From NCBI GenBank assembly GCA_015183035.1, contig JACZZP010000014.1:744001-808000 (forward strand): a stretch of 64,000 nucleotides of DNA. The letters are read 5' to 3'. Source of the DNA: Meloidogyne chitwoodi (Eukaryota; Nematoda; Chromadorea; Rhabditida; Meloidogynidae). This document shows, piece by piece, positions 49,312 through 59,636 of the stretch. The notes under the pieces were generated by a model that was given only the letters and a program-made list of their open reading frames with translations, was not told where the DNA came from and made no database searches. Each line of letters opens with the position of its first letter. Position 1 is the stretch's first letter. A program made the position numbers and the translations under genes.

Positions 49312-49458
49312 TCAAGATGTTGATGAAGTAATTATTGGAATTGTGCCATCATTAGATATTTGAATTTTTTGAAGAACAGGTTTAGGAGGAGATGGTCTTA
49401 TGCAAAAAGCAAAAATTAACACAGCAAATAATACCTGTAAATTAAAAAAATAATTCAT
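49312..49458 (-). CDS. Putative small secreted peptide (48 residues)
   Basis: A single frame from ATG at 49458 to TGA at 49312. The start MNYFFNLQVLFAVLIFAFCI is a good signal peptide, followed by RPSPPKPVLQKIQISNDG and a Ser/Thr end. The mature part would be about 28 residues without Cys. It could be a secreted peptide of a nematode. An alternative is that the stretch from the GTATTATTTG acceptor (after TTTACAG) is the last exon of a larger gene on this strand, so the status is uncertain. Confidence 0.4.
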   Translation of the reverse strand: MNYFFNLQVLFAVLIFAFCIRPSPPKPVLQKIQISNDGTIPIITSSTS

Positions 49459-49653
49459 TTTTTAAGAATTTTAATTAATTTTTTTCTTATAAAAGTATCT
49501 ATTTTCGATCATTTTTGGTAAACAGCCAATCTCCAATAAGTCACCACTACATAACTTTACGTCAGCGGCGGAGCAACGGCACCAACTTCTAAAAACTTTT
49601 CTTTGTGCACATAGACGATATTCGTCAAGAACAGCTTCACATCTTATAATAAG

Positions 49654-50704
49654 ATGTATCCAAATAACGGCGGTACCTACAACAATGACGGAAACGACAA
49701 AAACAACAGCAGCAGTCGGCGATTGAAAGGTGTTCAGAAAGGGATTGGACAAAGCTCTTGGAGAAGTAATTGCAACAAACGAGTAAATATTATTAAATTA
49801 AAAAGATAATATCTTTTTTTATTTATTTTAATCATTTCAGAAGCGAAAAACTACCGGGTCAACATCTCGTCAATCAGTTTTGGCTAATGCTGCTCTACGA
49901 CGCAGCATTCCTTTCCAATTGGACGTTTTGCCGCTCGACACTCTTGCAAATGCTGTTGCCTATCTTCCATTCGATGATTTGGCAAAAATTGGACTTGTAT
50001 CGAAAAAGTTTCATAAAGTTTGTTATATTAAAAAAACTTTAAATAAACAAGTTTATTATTTATAGGTTCAAAACATTACAAGATGTTCACGAAAGCACAT
50101 CTCAGTTGGATTACTTCGCCGTCTCTTCCCTGATTCGATAATTCCTTCTACAAATTGTGTGGGTATGCTGCAAGTAATGAAACCACTTCGTCGAGCACTT
50201 CGTTCATATCCACTAGGAAATATCAACGAAGTGGATTTGTCCGATTTTGTTGCCTTCCGAGAATCGCATTTTGAGGAGCTTTTGAAGGTGAAAACCTTTT
50301 TTTAATAATTTATTTTATTTTTTAAGTCCATCAATAATGGTAAAACACTGTTCACTGAAGTTCGGCGGTTAAATGTGCGTGGTTGTGTGGTTGAACCAAA
50401 GGACATTGCCTTTCTTGCTCAGCTAATGCCTAAAGTTTGGTTCGTTCGTTGTTCGCCGCAAACGCTTGTTTTGCCAGAAGAAATGTTAGTTTAATTTTAA
50501 ATAAATTATTTTAATCTTTATTTCCTTTCCTTTTTTAGCAAAGAGCATCTATTGTTGACTGCTGAACAACAATGCCAGCTTCAAAACCGAGTGGAAGATT
50601 ATGCTCACCTATGCGGGAAACTGACGCAGCGACAACTCTTGCTATTGTCTCAACTCACCGAACTATTTCCTTGTTTGGAAATGGTTCAACTAGATAAATG
50701 GTGA
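49654..50704 (+). CDS. F-box-like protein
   Basis: Five exons (49654-49782, 49841-50017, 50066-50287, 50327-50484, 50539-50704) join in phase to 283 residues. The N-terminus is Asn/Gly/Ser-rich then basic (CNKRKRKTTGSTS). An F-box-like segment follows: FQLDVLPLDTLANAVAYLPF and DDLAKIGLVSKKFHKV. The remainder (VGLLRRLFPDSIIPSTNCVG, VRRLNVRGCVVEPKDIAFLA, LTELFPCLEMVQLDKW) looks like a short Leu-rich substrate-binding part. F-box proteins join Skp1-Cullin ubiquitin ligases. Exon 2 lacks any in-frame ATG, so exon 1 is needed. Codon use and base composition here are noticeably less AT-biased than in neighbours. A 94-codon frame on the opposite strand overlaps exon 1. Confidence 0.75.
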
Positions 50705-50976
50705 TGATATATATATATATAAGCTACAAATATATATAAATTATGACATTAATAATAAATATTACACAAAAAAGAAGAAAAAGAAGAGAAGAGTGGCGAA
50801 GAAAATAAATTCTCTTTAAAAAAATAAAAAAGAACATTTTTGCCCATGAATATATATATAAACACAACTTATTGTAATTTTTGTTATATATCTACTATGT
50901 ACATAATACCCCCTCTCTATAATATGTCTTTGTAAATAAATTGTTAATAATATTTTTTGTAAATATTTAATTTAAT

Positions 50977-51336
50977 TTAAGTAAATAAATAAATAAAACA
51001 AACCGCAAGAATTGAAAAAGACATAATAATAACCCATGTTTGTATACCAAAACAACAATCTGTCATTGTTTCTCCACAACAAATATACCAATGAAAAGGA
51101 GATCCAGAAGGGCATTGTGTGTGTCTATTTAAACTTAAATTTCGACACCATTGACCAAAATGTTTATCTGCCCAACTATTTGGACGAGTAAAATTTAAGC
51201 TAACTGGAGGTGGTTCTTGAGGCCAAATCTAATAAATAATTTTATTTATTTAATTAAACATTTTTATTAATTAATTTTAAATAATTTAAAAAACCTGAAC
51301 AGGTTTAGGTGGTTGTTGGAAAAGAAATTCTAACAT
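50977..51336 (-). CDS. Small C-terminal-anchored membrane protein (nematode type)
   Basis: Two exons from ATG at 51336 (MLEFLFQQPPKPVQ) joined to IWPQEPPPVSLNFTRPNSWA and ending with TAA at 50977, about 97 residues. A conserved-looking Cys/Trp-rich core (FGQWCRNLSLNRHTQCPSGS, then FHWYICCGETMTDCCFG) precedes a membrane helix TWVIIMSFSILAVCFIYLFT at the very C-terminus. There is no signal peptide. The CC and DCC pairs before the helix recall short nematode CX-type membrane proteins, but I do not recognise a named family. Function unknown. Confidence 0.65.
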
Positions 51337-52147
51337 AATTATATTTATTAATTTATTTATTTTAGTTGTTTTCTCTTTTATTATTACAATCAAATAAAAT
51401 ATTTTTTTAAGGATTATTTTTTAATTTTTTTTAGAAAAAAATATAAAATTAAAATAAATATTAATAAAATATATTTTATTTAAAATAGAAATTAATTTAA
51501 ATTTCTTAAATATTTTAAAAAAATATTAAAATAATATTTTACTTACATTAACAATTTTTAAAATATTTTTGTATATATTTTAGTAAAAAAAAAGTAAAAA
51601 AAAAGATTACTTTTTTAATTAATTGTCATTAAAAAAATAAAAAGGTTAAAAGTAAAGTGCGAGAATAATAAAAAGAAAAATATTTAAAAAAAAATATAGA
51701 ACATTCGTGATCGACAGATTTTATTATAAAACCGGCTACTTATTTTGATTAAAATAAATAAATAAATAAAATAAAAATATATTTATATGTACAATAATAA
51801 TTTTATTTAATAATATATTTGTTGAAAATATAAACAAAAATATTTTTGATTTTTATTTGTTTTAAAAAATATAAAGTCTTTTTTAAATAAATTACACAAA
51901 TATTTATTTATTTAATTATTACAACTCTTCGAACGTTAGGCGCCAATTTTTTTGATATAATTAAAAATAACCTGATATATTAATTTCGTTTTATTTAAAA
52001 TAAATAATTAATTAAATAGCCTTGGTACAAGGCCATAATTAATTAATTAATTTAAATTAATTAATTAAATAAAGAAAATGTGTTAAAATAATTATTATCT
52101 GATAATTTTGTAAATAATTAAAAATTAAATAAAATATTTAATAAAAA
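51337..52147. other. AT-rich spacer
   Basis: About 0.8 kb with no gene visible. A short palindrome around 52020-52034 (GCCTTGGTACAAGGC) is the only GC-containing structure. Confidence 0.4.
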
Positions 52148-53000
52148 TTAAATTAATTCAAAAGGATTTGTTAATTTTCTAAATTTATAATTTGTTTGAA
52201 AAGTACTACTATTTGTTCTTCCTCTTTTATTATTATTATTAGTAATTAATTTTTGTTTATTTAAATTAATATCTTCAATTGTTGGTAATGTTGTTATTGT
52301 TGAAGAAGAATTATTTAAATTATTATTATTTATTAAATATTCATCAAAAGAAGAAGAAGAAGAAGAATAAAAATTAATATTATTTTTTATTAATATTCTT
52401 TTATTTTTAAATTCTTTTCTTTTTTTTTCAGCCAAAATATTACTAAAATAAATAAAAATATTTTTTAAAAATTTAAAAAATAAATAAATAAATAAATAAA
52501 ACCTTTCATTATTTTCTTTCCATTTATTTAATTCTTTTCTTTTTTTATTTTCTTCAAAATTTTGTTTTTTAATTTCTTTTAATTTATGTAAATATTTATT
52601 ATTATTATTTATTTTATTAAATTGTCTATCATCCAAACTATGAGACTATAAATATTTTAAAATTAAATAAATATTTATTTTATTTTATTTTACCTGTCTT
52701 TGAATTAGTAAATGATTATTATTTAATTGAGGATATTTTGATATTATTGGAGGAGTTGCTGGTAAATATCTCTTTTTAATTAATTAATTAATTAATTTAT
52801 TTATTTATTTATTTAACCTTTCTTTGTCTAGGTATAATATTATTAAAATAATTTAAATAATTAATATTATTATTTTCATTATAATAATTATCTGGAATAT
52901 CCCAAGAATGTATTTGTCTTTGATATTTATTATTTAAATTATTTTTAATTGTTGTTTTTATTGGTAATTTAATAAATTGTTGATTATTATAAATCTAAAT
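52148..53000 (-). CDS. C-terminal part of an unrecognised Asn/Lys-rich protein
   Basis: Several short exons on the minus strand read in phase: IYNNQQFIKLPIKTTIKNNL, then HSWDIPDNYYNENN, IPRQRKRYLPATPPIISKYP, then RQSHSLDDRQFNK, a Lys/Glu-rich helix (KLKEIKKQNFEENKKRKELN) and a Ser/Asn-rich end, with a stop at 52148. Junctions at about 52816/52772 (PRQRK/RYLPATPP) and 52696/52647 (LIQRQ/SHSLDD) are in phase. The first exon shown begins at a TTTATTTAG acceptor near 53000, so further 5' exons must exist but were not found in the AT-rich DNA upstream. RYLPATPP and SHSLDD look like proline-directed or SH3 and phosphorylation sites of a cytoplasmic scaffold tail. I do not name a family. Confidence 0.5.
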
Positions 53001-54430
53001 AAAAATAATTAATTAATTTAAATTATATATTATTATTTTCTAATTATTTTATTAATCTTTTGAAGTTAATTTTAAAAATATTTTTTTGAAAAATAAAAAT
53101 AAATTAATTTAAAATAAATATTTTTATTTATTTATATTTTTTAAAATCTCTCCAATTTTCTAAATTATTTTATAATTTATTTTAATTAATTTTTAAATAA
53201 AAATTAATTAATTAAATAATCTTTTTTATAAATAAATTAAAAATAAAATATTAATTTAATTTAAAAAATAAATATAAAATTTTCAAAATAAATTTATTTT
53301 TTCTGCACTTTTTTTAGCAACAAAAAAATTAAAAAGACTAAATTTAGAAAATTAAAAAATAAAATCTGTTTAAATAATTAAAAATAACCAAAATCACAAA
53401 ATATAAAAAAGAGATATTTTATTTATTTTTTACCTTAAATAATTTTTTATTAAAAAATTTTAAAATAAATTTTTGATTACACAAATGCTTTTTTTATTTA
53501 AAATATATTTTGTATCAAACAATTAATTATATATCTTCAATATAAATATAAATATATTTTAAATTCAAAAATTAATTTTATTTAAAAAGTCTCAAATAAA
53601 AAAGAATTATTATTATTATTTTTAAATTATTTTAAATATATTTATTTATTTATTTTCATAATTAATAAATATATTAATTATTATTATTATTATTTTATTT
53701 TTTCTAATTTAATTAATTAATAATTTAAATTATTATCTTTTTGTTTTTGAGAGAAAGTATTTTATTTATTTAAGAAAAGTATTAAATAGTATGATGTAAT
53801 AATATATTGTTAATTTTATTATTTATTTATTTATATTTCCCTTTTCTTCTCTTTTTTAATAAAATAAATATATTTATTTATAAAATATTAATTTTATTTA
53901 AAAAATGACATATATTATTTTATTTCTTCGCAAAATCGTCCCATTTATATATTTTTAATTTTTAACTCTTCTATTATAAAAAATTTTTAAATTTTTTTCG
54001 CAATAAATATACGATGATCATCATCGCATTTTTAAGAACCAAAAGGCGTACGCTGAAAAAAATATTTATTTTCTCTTTTTACTATAATATCTCTCTTATA
54101 TTTTTTTTAAAAACTTTTTTTCCATTTAGTTTTGTGTAATAATTTTGTTGGAAAAAAATAAAATATTATTAAAGAGAAGAGATCTACATAATATAAATAT
54201 TAATAAAATATATTTTATTTATTTATTTATATTCTTTCCTTTTCTCTTTTTTATTCTTCTGCTTATCTCTCTCTTTTTTAATAAAATAAAAAATAAATTG
54301 AGCAGTTGGGAAGATCTATATAAAAGAATTAAATTGTCAGCAATACTAAACACTTTTTTATTTTATAATTTAATTATATGTATTTTATATATATATTTTC
54401 TAATTCTCTTATTTTTAATTTATTTTAAAA
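53001..54430. other. AT-rich region without visible gene
   Basis: Very AT-rich, with A/T homopolymers and ATT microsatellites (53668-53696). Missing 5' exons of the minus-strand gene may lie here. The plus-strand open frame at 54145-54507 is Phe/Ile/Leu-rich noise that runs into a mariner remnant. Confidence 0.4.
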
Positions 54431-54432
54431 TA

Positions 54433-54816
54433 CTTAGGGTGAGTCATAAAAAAATGAAACACCTTGGATGTGCATTCAAAGGAAATTTATATCTTAACTG
54501 TTATTAGTCCATTTAGAATGTTCTATATATCATTCGATAGCCCACTCTTTGCACTTCCTAGTGGCATTTATATTTTATTTTTATATAGTTTATACAATTT
54601 ATTACTGATTTTTGAAAAATACCTCTAAATAATCAAGTTCGCGACGAACTTGAAGAAAGCTGTCAGAGTTTTTCGACTCAAAATCAGCAAATTGGTACAA
54701 AAATGGAATTGAAAAGCTGCCAGATTTGTGGAAATAATGCATTTTATCGAAAGGAAACTATTATTATTATAAATATTTTTGCTAAGTGGCTCATATTTTT
54801 TATGACTTACTCTAAG
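54433..54816 (-). mobile_element. Internally deleted mariner element
   Basis: The ends are inverted copies: CTTAGGGTGAGTCATAAAAA at 54433 and the reverse complement of the right end CTTAGAGTAAGTCATAAAAA, with the insertion dinucleotide TA on both sides (54431-54432 and 54817-54818). A 3' piece of a mariner transposase frame survives on the plus strand at about 54640-54745: FFDSKSANWYKNGIEKLPDL followed by WK and a stop, matching the family's FDSKS...YRxGIExLPxRW end. With the catalytic region missing it is non-autonomous. Strand of the original gene is plus; the element is about 384 bp. Confidence 0.85.
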
Positions 54817-54818
54817 TA

Positions 54819-55860
54819 TTTTCTTTTATTTACTTATATTTAAAATAATTTTTTTTAATATTTTAAAAATTTATATTATTGATTTTTTTAATTTAATAAA
54901 ACAATTGATTGATTTATGTCTTTTTGCCCTCTCTTTCATAACTGATAAAAATATACTTTTTATCCCCTCTCCTTTAAAATTTTATTTTTATTTTAATAAA
55001 CAACCCTTTATATACTAAATGCACTTTTAAAATATTTTTATTTATTTATTTTACACGTCTACTATTTATTTCTCCTATATATTAAATAAATGTTTAGCCA
55101 ATAAGGTCTTTTTTCTTTCTCGCATTTTTTTTTTATTTTTAATTTTAAATAATAAAAATATTTTTATTTTTCCTCTAAATAATGTTTCTTTTTTACTAAA
55201 AATATTTATTTTTAAATTTTAATAATTTTATTTTGACAAAAAAATTAAAAAATGTTAATTTAATTAATTAATTAATTAATTAATTAATTAATTATTTTTG
55301 TCTAATAATTAGAGAAAATAATTTAAATTTTTGTTAAAAAAATATTATTATTTTAAATAAAAGACAATAAAGAGCATTTTTGAATAAAAAAATATAAATA
55401 AAATAATTAAGAATTTAAATATATTTTTGAGAATAAATAATATATTCCGCCTATAAGAATAAAATAGGGTGTTTTTTGAGTTTTTTTATAATAACTTTAT
55501 AAATTTTGATTTTTTTATATATAAAGTTATATCCGTTCGATAGATTAGGGAAAGGGCTATCGAATGTATATAAAAGTGTTTTCGAAAAAGTCGAAAAATG
55601 TCGAAAAAATGTCAAAAAACGTGTTTTTTTTCAAGAGAAAAAGGGGCAGTAGCTGTGGTTTTTGAACTACAACTTTTTTGTGGATAAAGGTACAGAGTTG
55701 GTCCCAGCGAGAGGGCACACCTTCAGACTTTGGGCTATCCAATGGTATAAAAATTAAAAAGATCGGATAAAGATTTAGGGTAGATGTCCTCTGGAATGGA
55801 ATTTAAAAATTGAGATTTATGAGATGGTAGGCAAAGACAAAAGAACTTTTATTTAAAAAT
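54819..55860. other. AT-rich and repetitive spacer
   Basis: Contains an AATT microsatellite at 55258-55294. A mixed-composition tract at 55480-55800 has the word TATCGAATGTATATAAAAG and similar phrases, reminiscent of the inner part of the element in the ATAD3 intron (TTCGAATGATATATAAA near 10515). The minus-strand frame at 55557-55742 lies inside this tract and shows no family. No gene is called. Confidence 0.4.
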
Positions 55861-55867
55861 GGATAAG

Positions 55868-55947
55868 ATGAGTTGTGGTGTAGTGGTAATGTGCTTGATT
55901 TGCTAATTTCAATGCGGGTTCGAACTCGTAGGTCGGAAATATTTTTT
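55868..55947 (+). pseudogene. tRNA-like sequence (tRNA pseudogene or SINE head)
   Basis: TGGTGTAGTGG near 55876 fits a pol III A box, and GGTTCGAACTC near 55917 fits a B box at normal spacing, with a T run at 55941-55947 as terminator. TTTGCTAAT lies where an anticodon loop (GCT) would be, but the anticodon stem and acceptor stem do not pair fully. I therefore call it a degenerate tRNA or a tRNA-derived short element, immediately upstream of the minisatellite. Confidence 0.45.
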
Positions 55948-55961
55948 TAAAATGTTTCAAG

Positions 55962-56601
55962 GCCATCTAGACGCAAGACAAATAATCGCAAGGGTCCATC
56001 TAGACGCAGGACAATTAATCGCAAGGGGCCATTTAGACGCAAGACAAATAATCGCAAGGGGCCATCTAGACGCAGGAAATTAATCGCAAGGGGCCATTTA
56101 GACGCAAGACAAGTAATCGCAAGGGGCCATCTAGACGCAGGACATGTAATCGCAAGGGGCCATCTAGACGCAGGACATGTAATCGCAAGGGGCCATCTAG
56201 ACGCAAGACAATTAATCGCAAGGGTCCATCTAGACGCAGGGCAATTAATCGCAAGGGGCCATTTAGACGCAGGACAATTAATCGCAAGGGGCCATCTAAA
56301 CGCAGGACAATTAATCGCAAGGGGCCATCTAAACGCAGGACAATTAATCGCAAGGAGCCATTTAGACGCAAGACAATTAATCGCAAGGGGCCCCGCAAGA
56401 CAATTAATCGCAAGGGGCCATTTAGACGCAAGACAATTATTCACAAGGGGCCATCTAGACGCAAGACAATTATTCGCAAGTGGCCATTTAGACGCAAGAC
56501 AATTATTCGCAAGTGGCCATTTAGACGCAAGACAATTATTTGCAATGGGCCATTTAGACGCAAGACAATTATTCGCAAGGGGCCATCTAGACGCAGGACA
56601 A
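55962..56601. repeat. 33-bp minisatellite, about 19-20 copies
   Basis: Tandem units of 33 bp with core GGGGCCATCTAGACGCAGGA followed by CAATTAATCGCAA. Variants swap CTAGA/TTAGA/CTAAA and caaata/caatta. One unit near 56388-56402 is shortened. Because 33 is a multiple of three and the unit lacks stops in two minus-strand frames, frames of 165 and 121 codons run through it (repeats of an 11-residue word such as RLNGPLRLIVL); I regard them as non-coding by default. Confidence 0.92.
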
Positions 56602-56730
56602 GTTATGCCTTTTTATACAAAAAAACAAATTTAAAAAGTAATTAAAAAATTCAAAAAAACTCTATATTTCTCTTATAAGATAGGTGGAAATAGCGCACTG
56701 AAAAAAGAAACGCTTCGCGCGTGATCTATA

Positions 56731-56940
56731 TGAGCTCTATTTATGTCTATATGAGCTTGATTTGAGCTCAAGATGAGCATGATTTGAGCTCAAGATGAGC
56801 ATTATTTGAGCTCGAGATGAGCTCGATTTGAGCTCAAAAGGAGCTCGATTTGAGTAAAAATTAGCATGAGTTGAGCTCAAAAGGAGCTCGATTTGAGCTC
56901 AAGATTAGCTCGATTTGAGCTTGATTTGAGCTCAAGATTA
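56731..56940. repeat. Tandem GAGCTC-rich repeat array
   Basis: Roughly twenty-base units of GATTTGAGCTCAAGATGAGC and close variants, about ten copies, with many palindromic GAGCTC words. Part of the inverted-repeat element that surrounds it. Confidence 0.85.
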
Positions 56941-56948
56941 GGACTGTT

Positions 56949-57131
56949 GGCATCCATCTGTGATGGTAGAACAGAGGCGAAGGCCCGAGGTGTGGCATTC
57001 ATCTGAAATAGTTATACCGAGGGCCGAAGACCCGAGGAGAGGAATCCATCTTTAATGAAGAACCGAGGGCCGAAGGCAAGAAGTGTGGCATCCATCTGTA
57101 ATGGAGTTACGAAGGCAAAGGCCCGAAGTGT
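56949..57131. repeat. Four tandem 45-47 bp units
   Basis: Units begin GGCATCCATCTG (or near variants), pass through GGCGAAGGCCCGAG-like GC-rich sequence and end GTGT. Four copies with 70-85 percent apparent similarity. Confidence 0.8.
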
Positions 57132-57560
57132 GGCGGGAGTTTTTATTAACTGAGATTTTAATGAGTAATTGTTTTTATGCTGTGGAATGAGGGGTTGCCT
57201 TTTTACAGGGGTTAAGGAGCGGGTTATTTTTAAAGTTGATTTTTATTTTTAAATTGAAGTTTTATTTTTAAGAGGGGGTTTTGAGGGGTTATTTTCTTAT
57301 ATTATTTTACCAAAATTTTCTAGAATCAGTGTTACAAGCGCGAAGCGGTTTCTTTATTCCAGTCGCGGAGCGGCTGGTTATTTAAGTAATAAAATTAGAA
57401 AGAAATTTAAAAAAATCCAGAATTAAATAGAGGAATTCTTTTTTTTTAATTTATTTGAACATTTTAATTTTTTTAAATTAATTATTTTAGATTTTATCTT
57501 TTTTTTTTAAATTAATGATTAACTTTATTTTAAATTAATTAATTTATAAATTAAATATAA

Positions 57561-59519
57561 ATGGAAGATGAATTAATTTTTTGTTCTTCTCTTAAAAATG
57601 AAAAAAAAGAAATATTAAATATTCAATTACAATTAGCTAATCAACTTCCTTTAAATAATAATAAATTAAATAATTTATCTTTATTAAAACAACAACAATT
57701 AATTTCTTCACAAAATAATCAAATACAAAACTTTCAATTGTAAATAAATAAATATTAATTAATTAATTTATTTATTTATTTTTTAAAGATCTCCTCAACA
57801 ATTATTATCAAATAATAATTCTTTTTTTTCTTCTTATTCTCCTACTTCCTCTTTTAATTTAGATGAACAAAAAAAAAGACTTTTTGAACTTCAAAGTCAA
57901 CAACAAAAATTTATTTTTGAACAACAAAATAATAATAATTTTTTTCAACAGGTTTTAATTAATTTTTTAAATTAAAATTATATATATATTTTTATTTAAA
58001 AAAAAAAGAATTCTTCTAATTATTTATTAACTAATAATTCACAATTATTATTACCTTCTTCTTCAGAATATTTACAACAATTTTCTTCAGAAATTACAAA
58101 AAATTTAGAAAATTCTTCAATTTTTTCATTATTTTCTAATAATAATAATTTATTATTTCAAAAAGAAACTTCAGAAGAAATAAATAAAATAAAAGAAAAA
58201 GAAGAAATTAAAAATAAAATAAATTTAAAAAAAGAATTAATAATTGAAAAAGAAGAAGAAGAAGAAAAAGTAAATAATAATAATAATATAAATAAAAATA
58301 TTCCAATATTTCAAATAACTCCAAAACAATTGCCTTTAATTATTCAAAAATATTTTGATAATCAACAACAACAAAAACAATTAAAAGAAGAATTAAAAGA
58401 ACAAAAATTAGAAATTATTGAAGATTATGAAGATGATAATTGTGATAATGATGATGATGATAATATTTATATTGATGTTGTTGGTGATGGGGAAGCACGT
58501 AGTTCTTTACCAAAAATGCAAAGAAAAGCACATATTGAATTTTATAGGTATTTTTTAATATAATAATTATTTAAATTATTTTTTTAAGAAAATTAAAGAG
58601 TTATCGCAATAGAGGTCCTCAATTAGATTGTCAATTATGTTTTTATTCAATTTTAAATAATGATACTTCAATTCGTTCTCATGTTCATGGACATTGTAAA
58701 ACTTTAATGTTTATTTGTAAATTATGTCAAAAAGGATTTCAAGACCAACATTTAGTATTTGAACATATTGATAGAGAACATCCAACACATAAAGGAACAA
58801 AATTAATTGAAGATAGAAGAGATATGGGTAAATTAAAATATTTATATTAATTAATTTTTGGAAAGAAAAATAAATTAAATAATTATATTTTAAAGGTTTA
58901 TTAATGGAAGTTTTAAATCAATGTTTTCCCCGTGTTCTTTGTAAATCTCGTGATATTTTATTTGATGCAATAGGTCGTATAACAGCTTTAACAGAATCTA
59001 AAAACCAAACAAAAATTAATTGTCGTCTCTGTGGACATTTGGTCCAAACGTCAAAAAGTTGTATTTATGAACATTTAAGTACTCATCCTTCTTATAAGTT
59101 TGTTTTTTTTTTAAATTTAAAATATTAAATTATTATTTAGATGTAAAAAATGTAGATTTAATTGTAATAATGAAATAAATCAATTAGAACATCAAAGAAG
59201 AGAACATCCTAATGAAGAACATTGTTATTGTATTTCTTTAGCTTTTGATGTTTTATTAGAAACACTTAAAAATTGTTTTAATATTATTGAAAAAGAAGAA
59301 GAAGAAAAACAATTAAATAATTTAATTTCTGATAATTCTTTATTTTTAAATCCTAAAATAATTTTAAAATCAAAGAAAAAAAACGAAGAAGAAAATAAAA
59401 AGAAAAAAAGAAAAAATGAAGAAGAAAATAAAAATGAAATTGTTGAAAAAAAGAAAAGACAAAGAAGAAAAAAGTCTTCTTTATATTCTTTAGAAGAAGA
59501 AGAAATATTTAATAAATAA
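57561..59519 (+). CDS. C2H2 zinc finger protein with Gln/Asn/Glu-rich N-terminus
   Basis: From ATG at 57561 (MEDELIFCSSLKNEKKEI) to TAA at 59519 in about six exons, about 540 residues. The first half is low complexity (Gln, Asn, Ser, then Glu/Lys and an acidic EDYEDDNCDNDDDD stretch). Four C2H2 units follow: CQLCFYSILNNDTSIRSHVH, CKLCQKGFQDQHLVFEHIDR, CRLCGHLVQTSKSCIYEHLS and CKKCRFNCNNEINQLEHQRR, each with C-x2-C and H-x3-5-H. A central helix-rich block (GLLMEVLNQCFPRVL) splits fingers 2 and 3, and a similar block AFDVLLETLKNCF follows finger 4, suggesting an internal duplication of finger pair plus helix. The tail is very basic (KKKRKNEEENKN, KKRQRRKKSS), suiting nuclear location. A nematode transcription factor is likely; I cannot name it. 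Confidence 0.75.
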
Positions 59520-59636
59520 AATATATTTTTATTATTTTAATTAATTTAAAATATTATTTAATATATTTTAGTTAATTTATATAAATATTAATTAATTTAT
59601 TTTATAATAATTTAAAATATTATATTTTGTAAATAT

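Larger units (their letters stand above)
56693..57367. mobile_element. Inverted-repeat element filled with two tandem arrays
   Basis: Imperfect inverted repeats of about 32-35 bp at 56693-56724 (containing AAAGAAACGCTTCGCGCG) and 57333-57367 (CGCGAAGCGGTTTCTTT) bound a 675-bp segment. Inside are an array of GATTTGAGCTCAAGATGAGC-type units (56731-56940) and four units of 45-47 bp starting GGCATCCATCTG (56949-57131), then a T-rich tail. No transposase. Flanking duplications are not clear. It resembles a non-autonomous DNA element with internal satellite. Confidence 0.6.

Noticed and set aside
49471..49752. Minus-strand membrane-protein-like frame as a gene of its own
   Set aside because: It lacks an ATG and has an upstream in-frame stop. 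Its Val/Ile-rich helix is the antisense of the Asn-rich F-box exon, which is required to give that gene a start. Kept only as a finding.
54145..54507. Plus-strand 120-codon frame rich in Phe/Ile/Leu
   Set aside because: Composition reflects A/T runs and the frame runs into the mariner end; no family resemblance.
56066..56431. Frame of 121 codons in the minisatellite
   Set aside because: Open only because the 33-bp unit is a multiple of three without stops; a second frame on the same strand is open too.
55962..56601. CRISPR-like array
   Set aside because: The units are contiguous tandem repeats without unique spacers, in a eukaryotic context.
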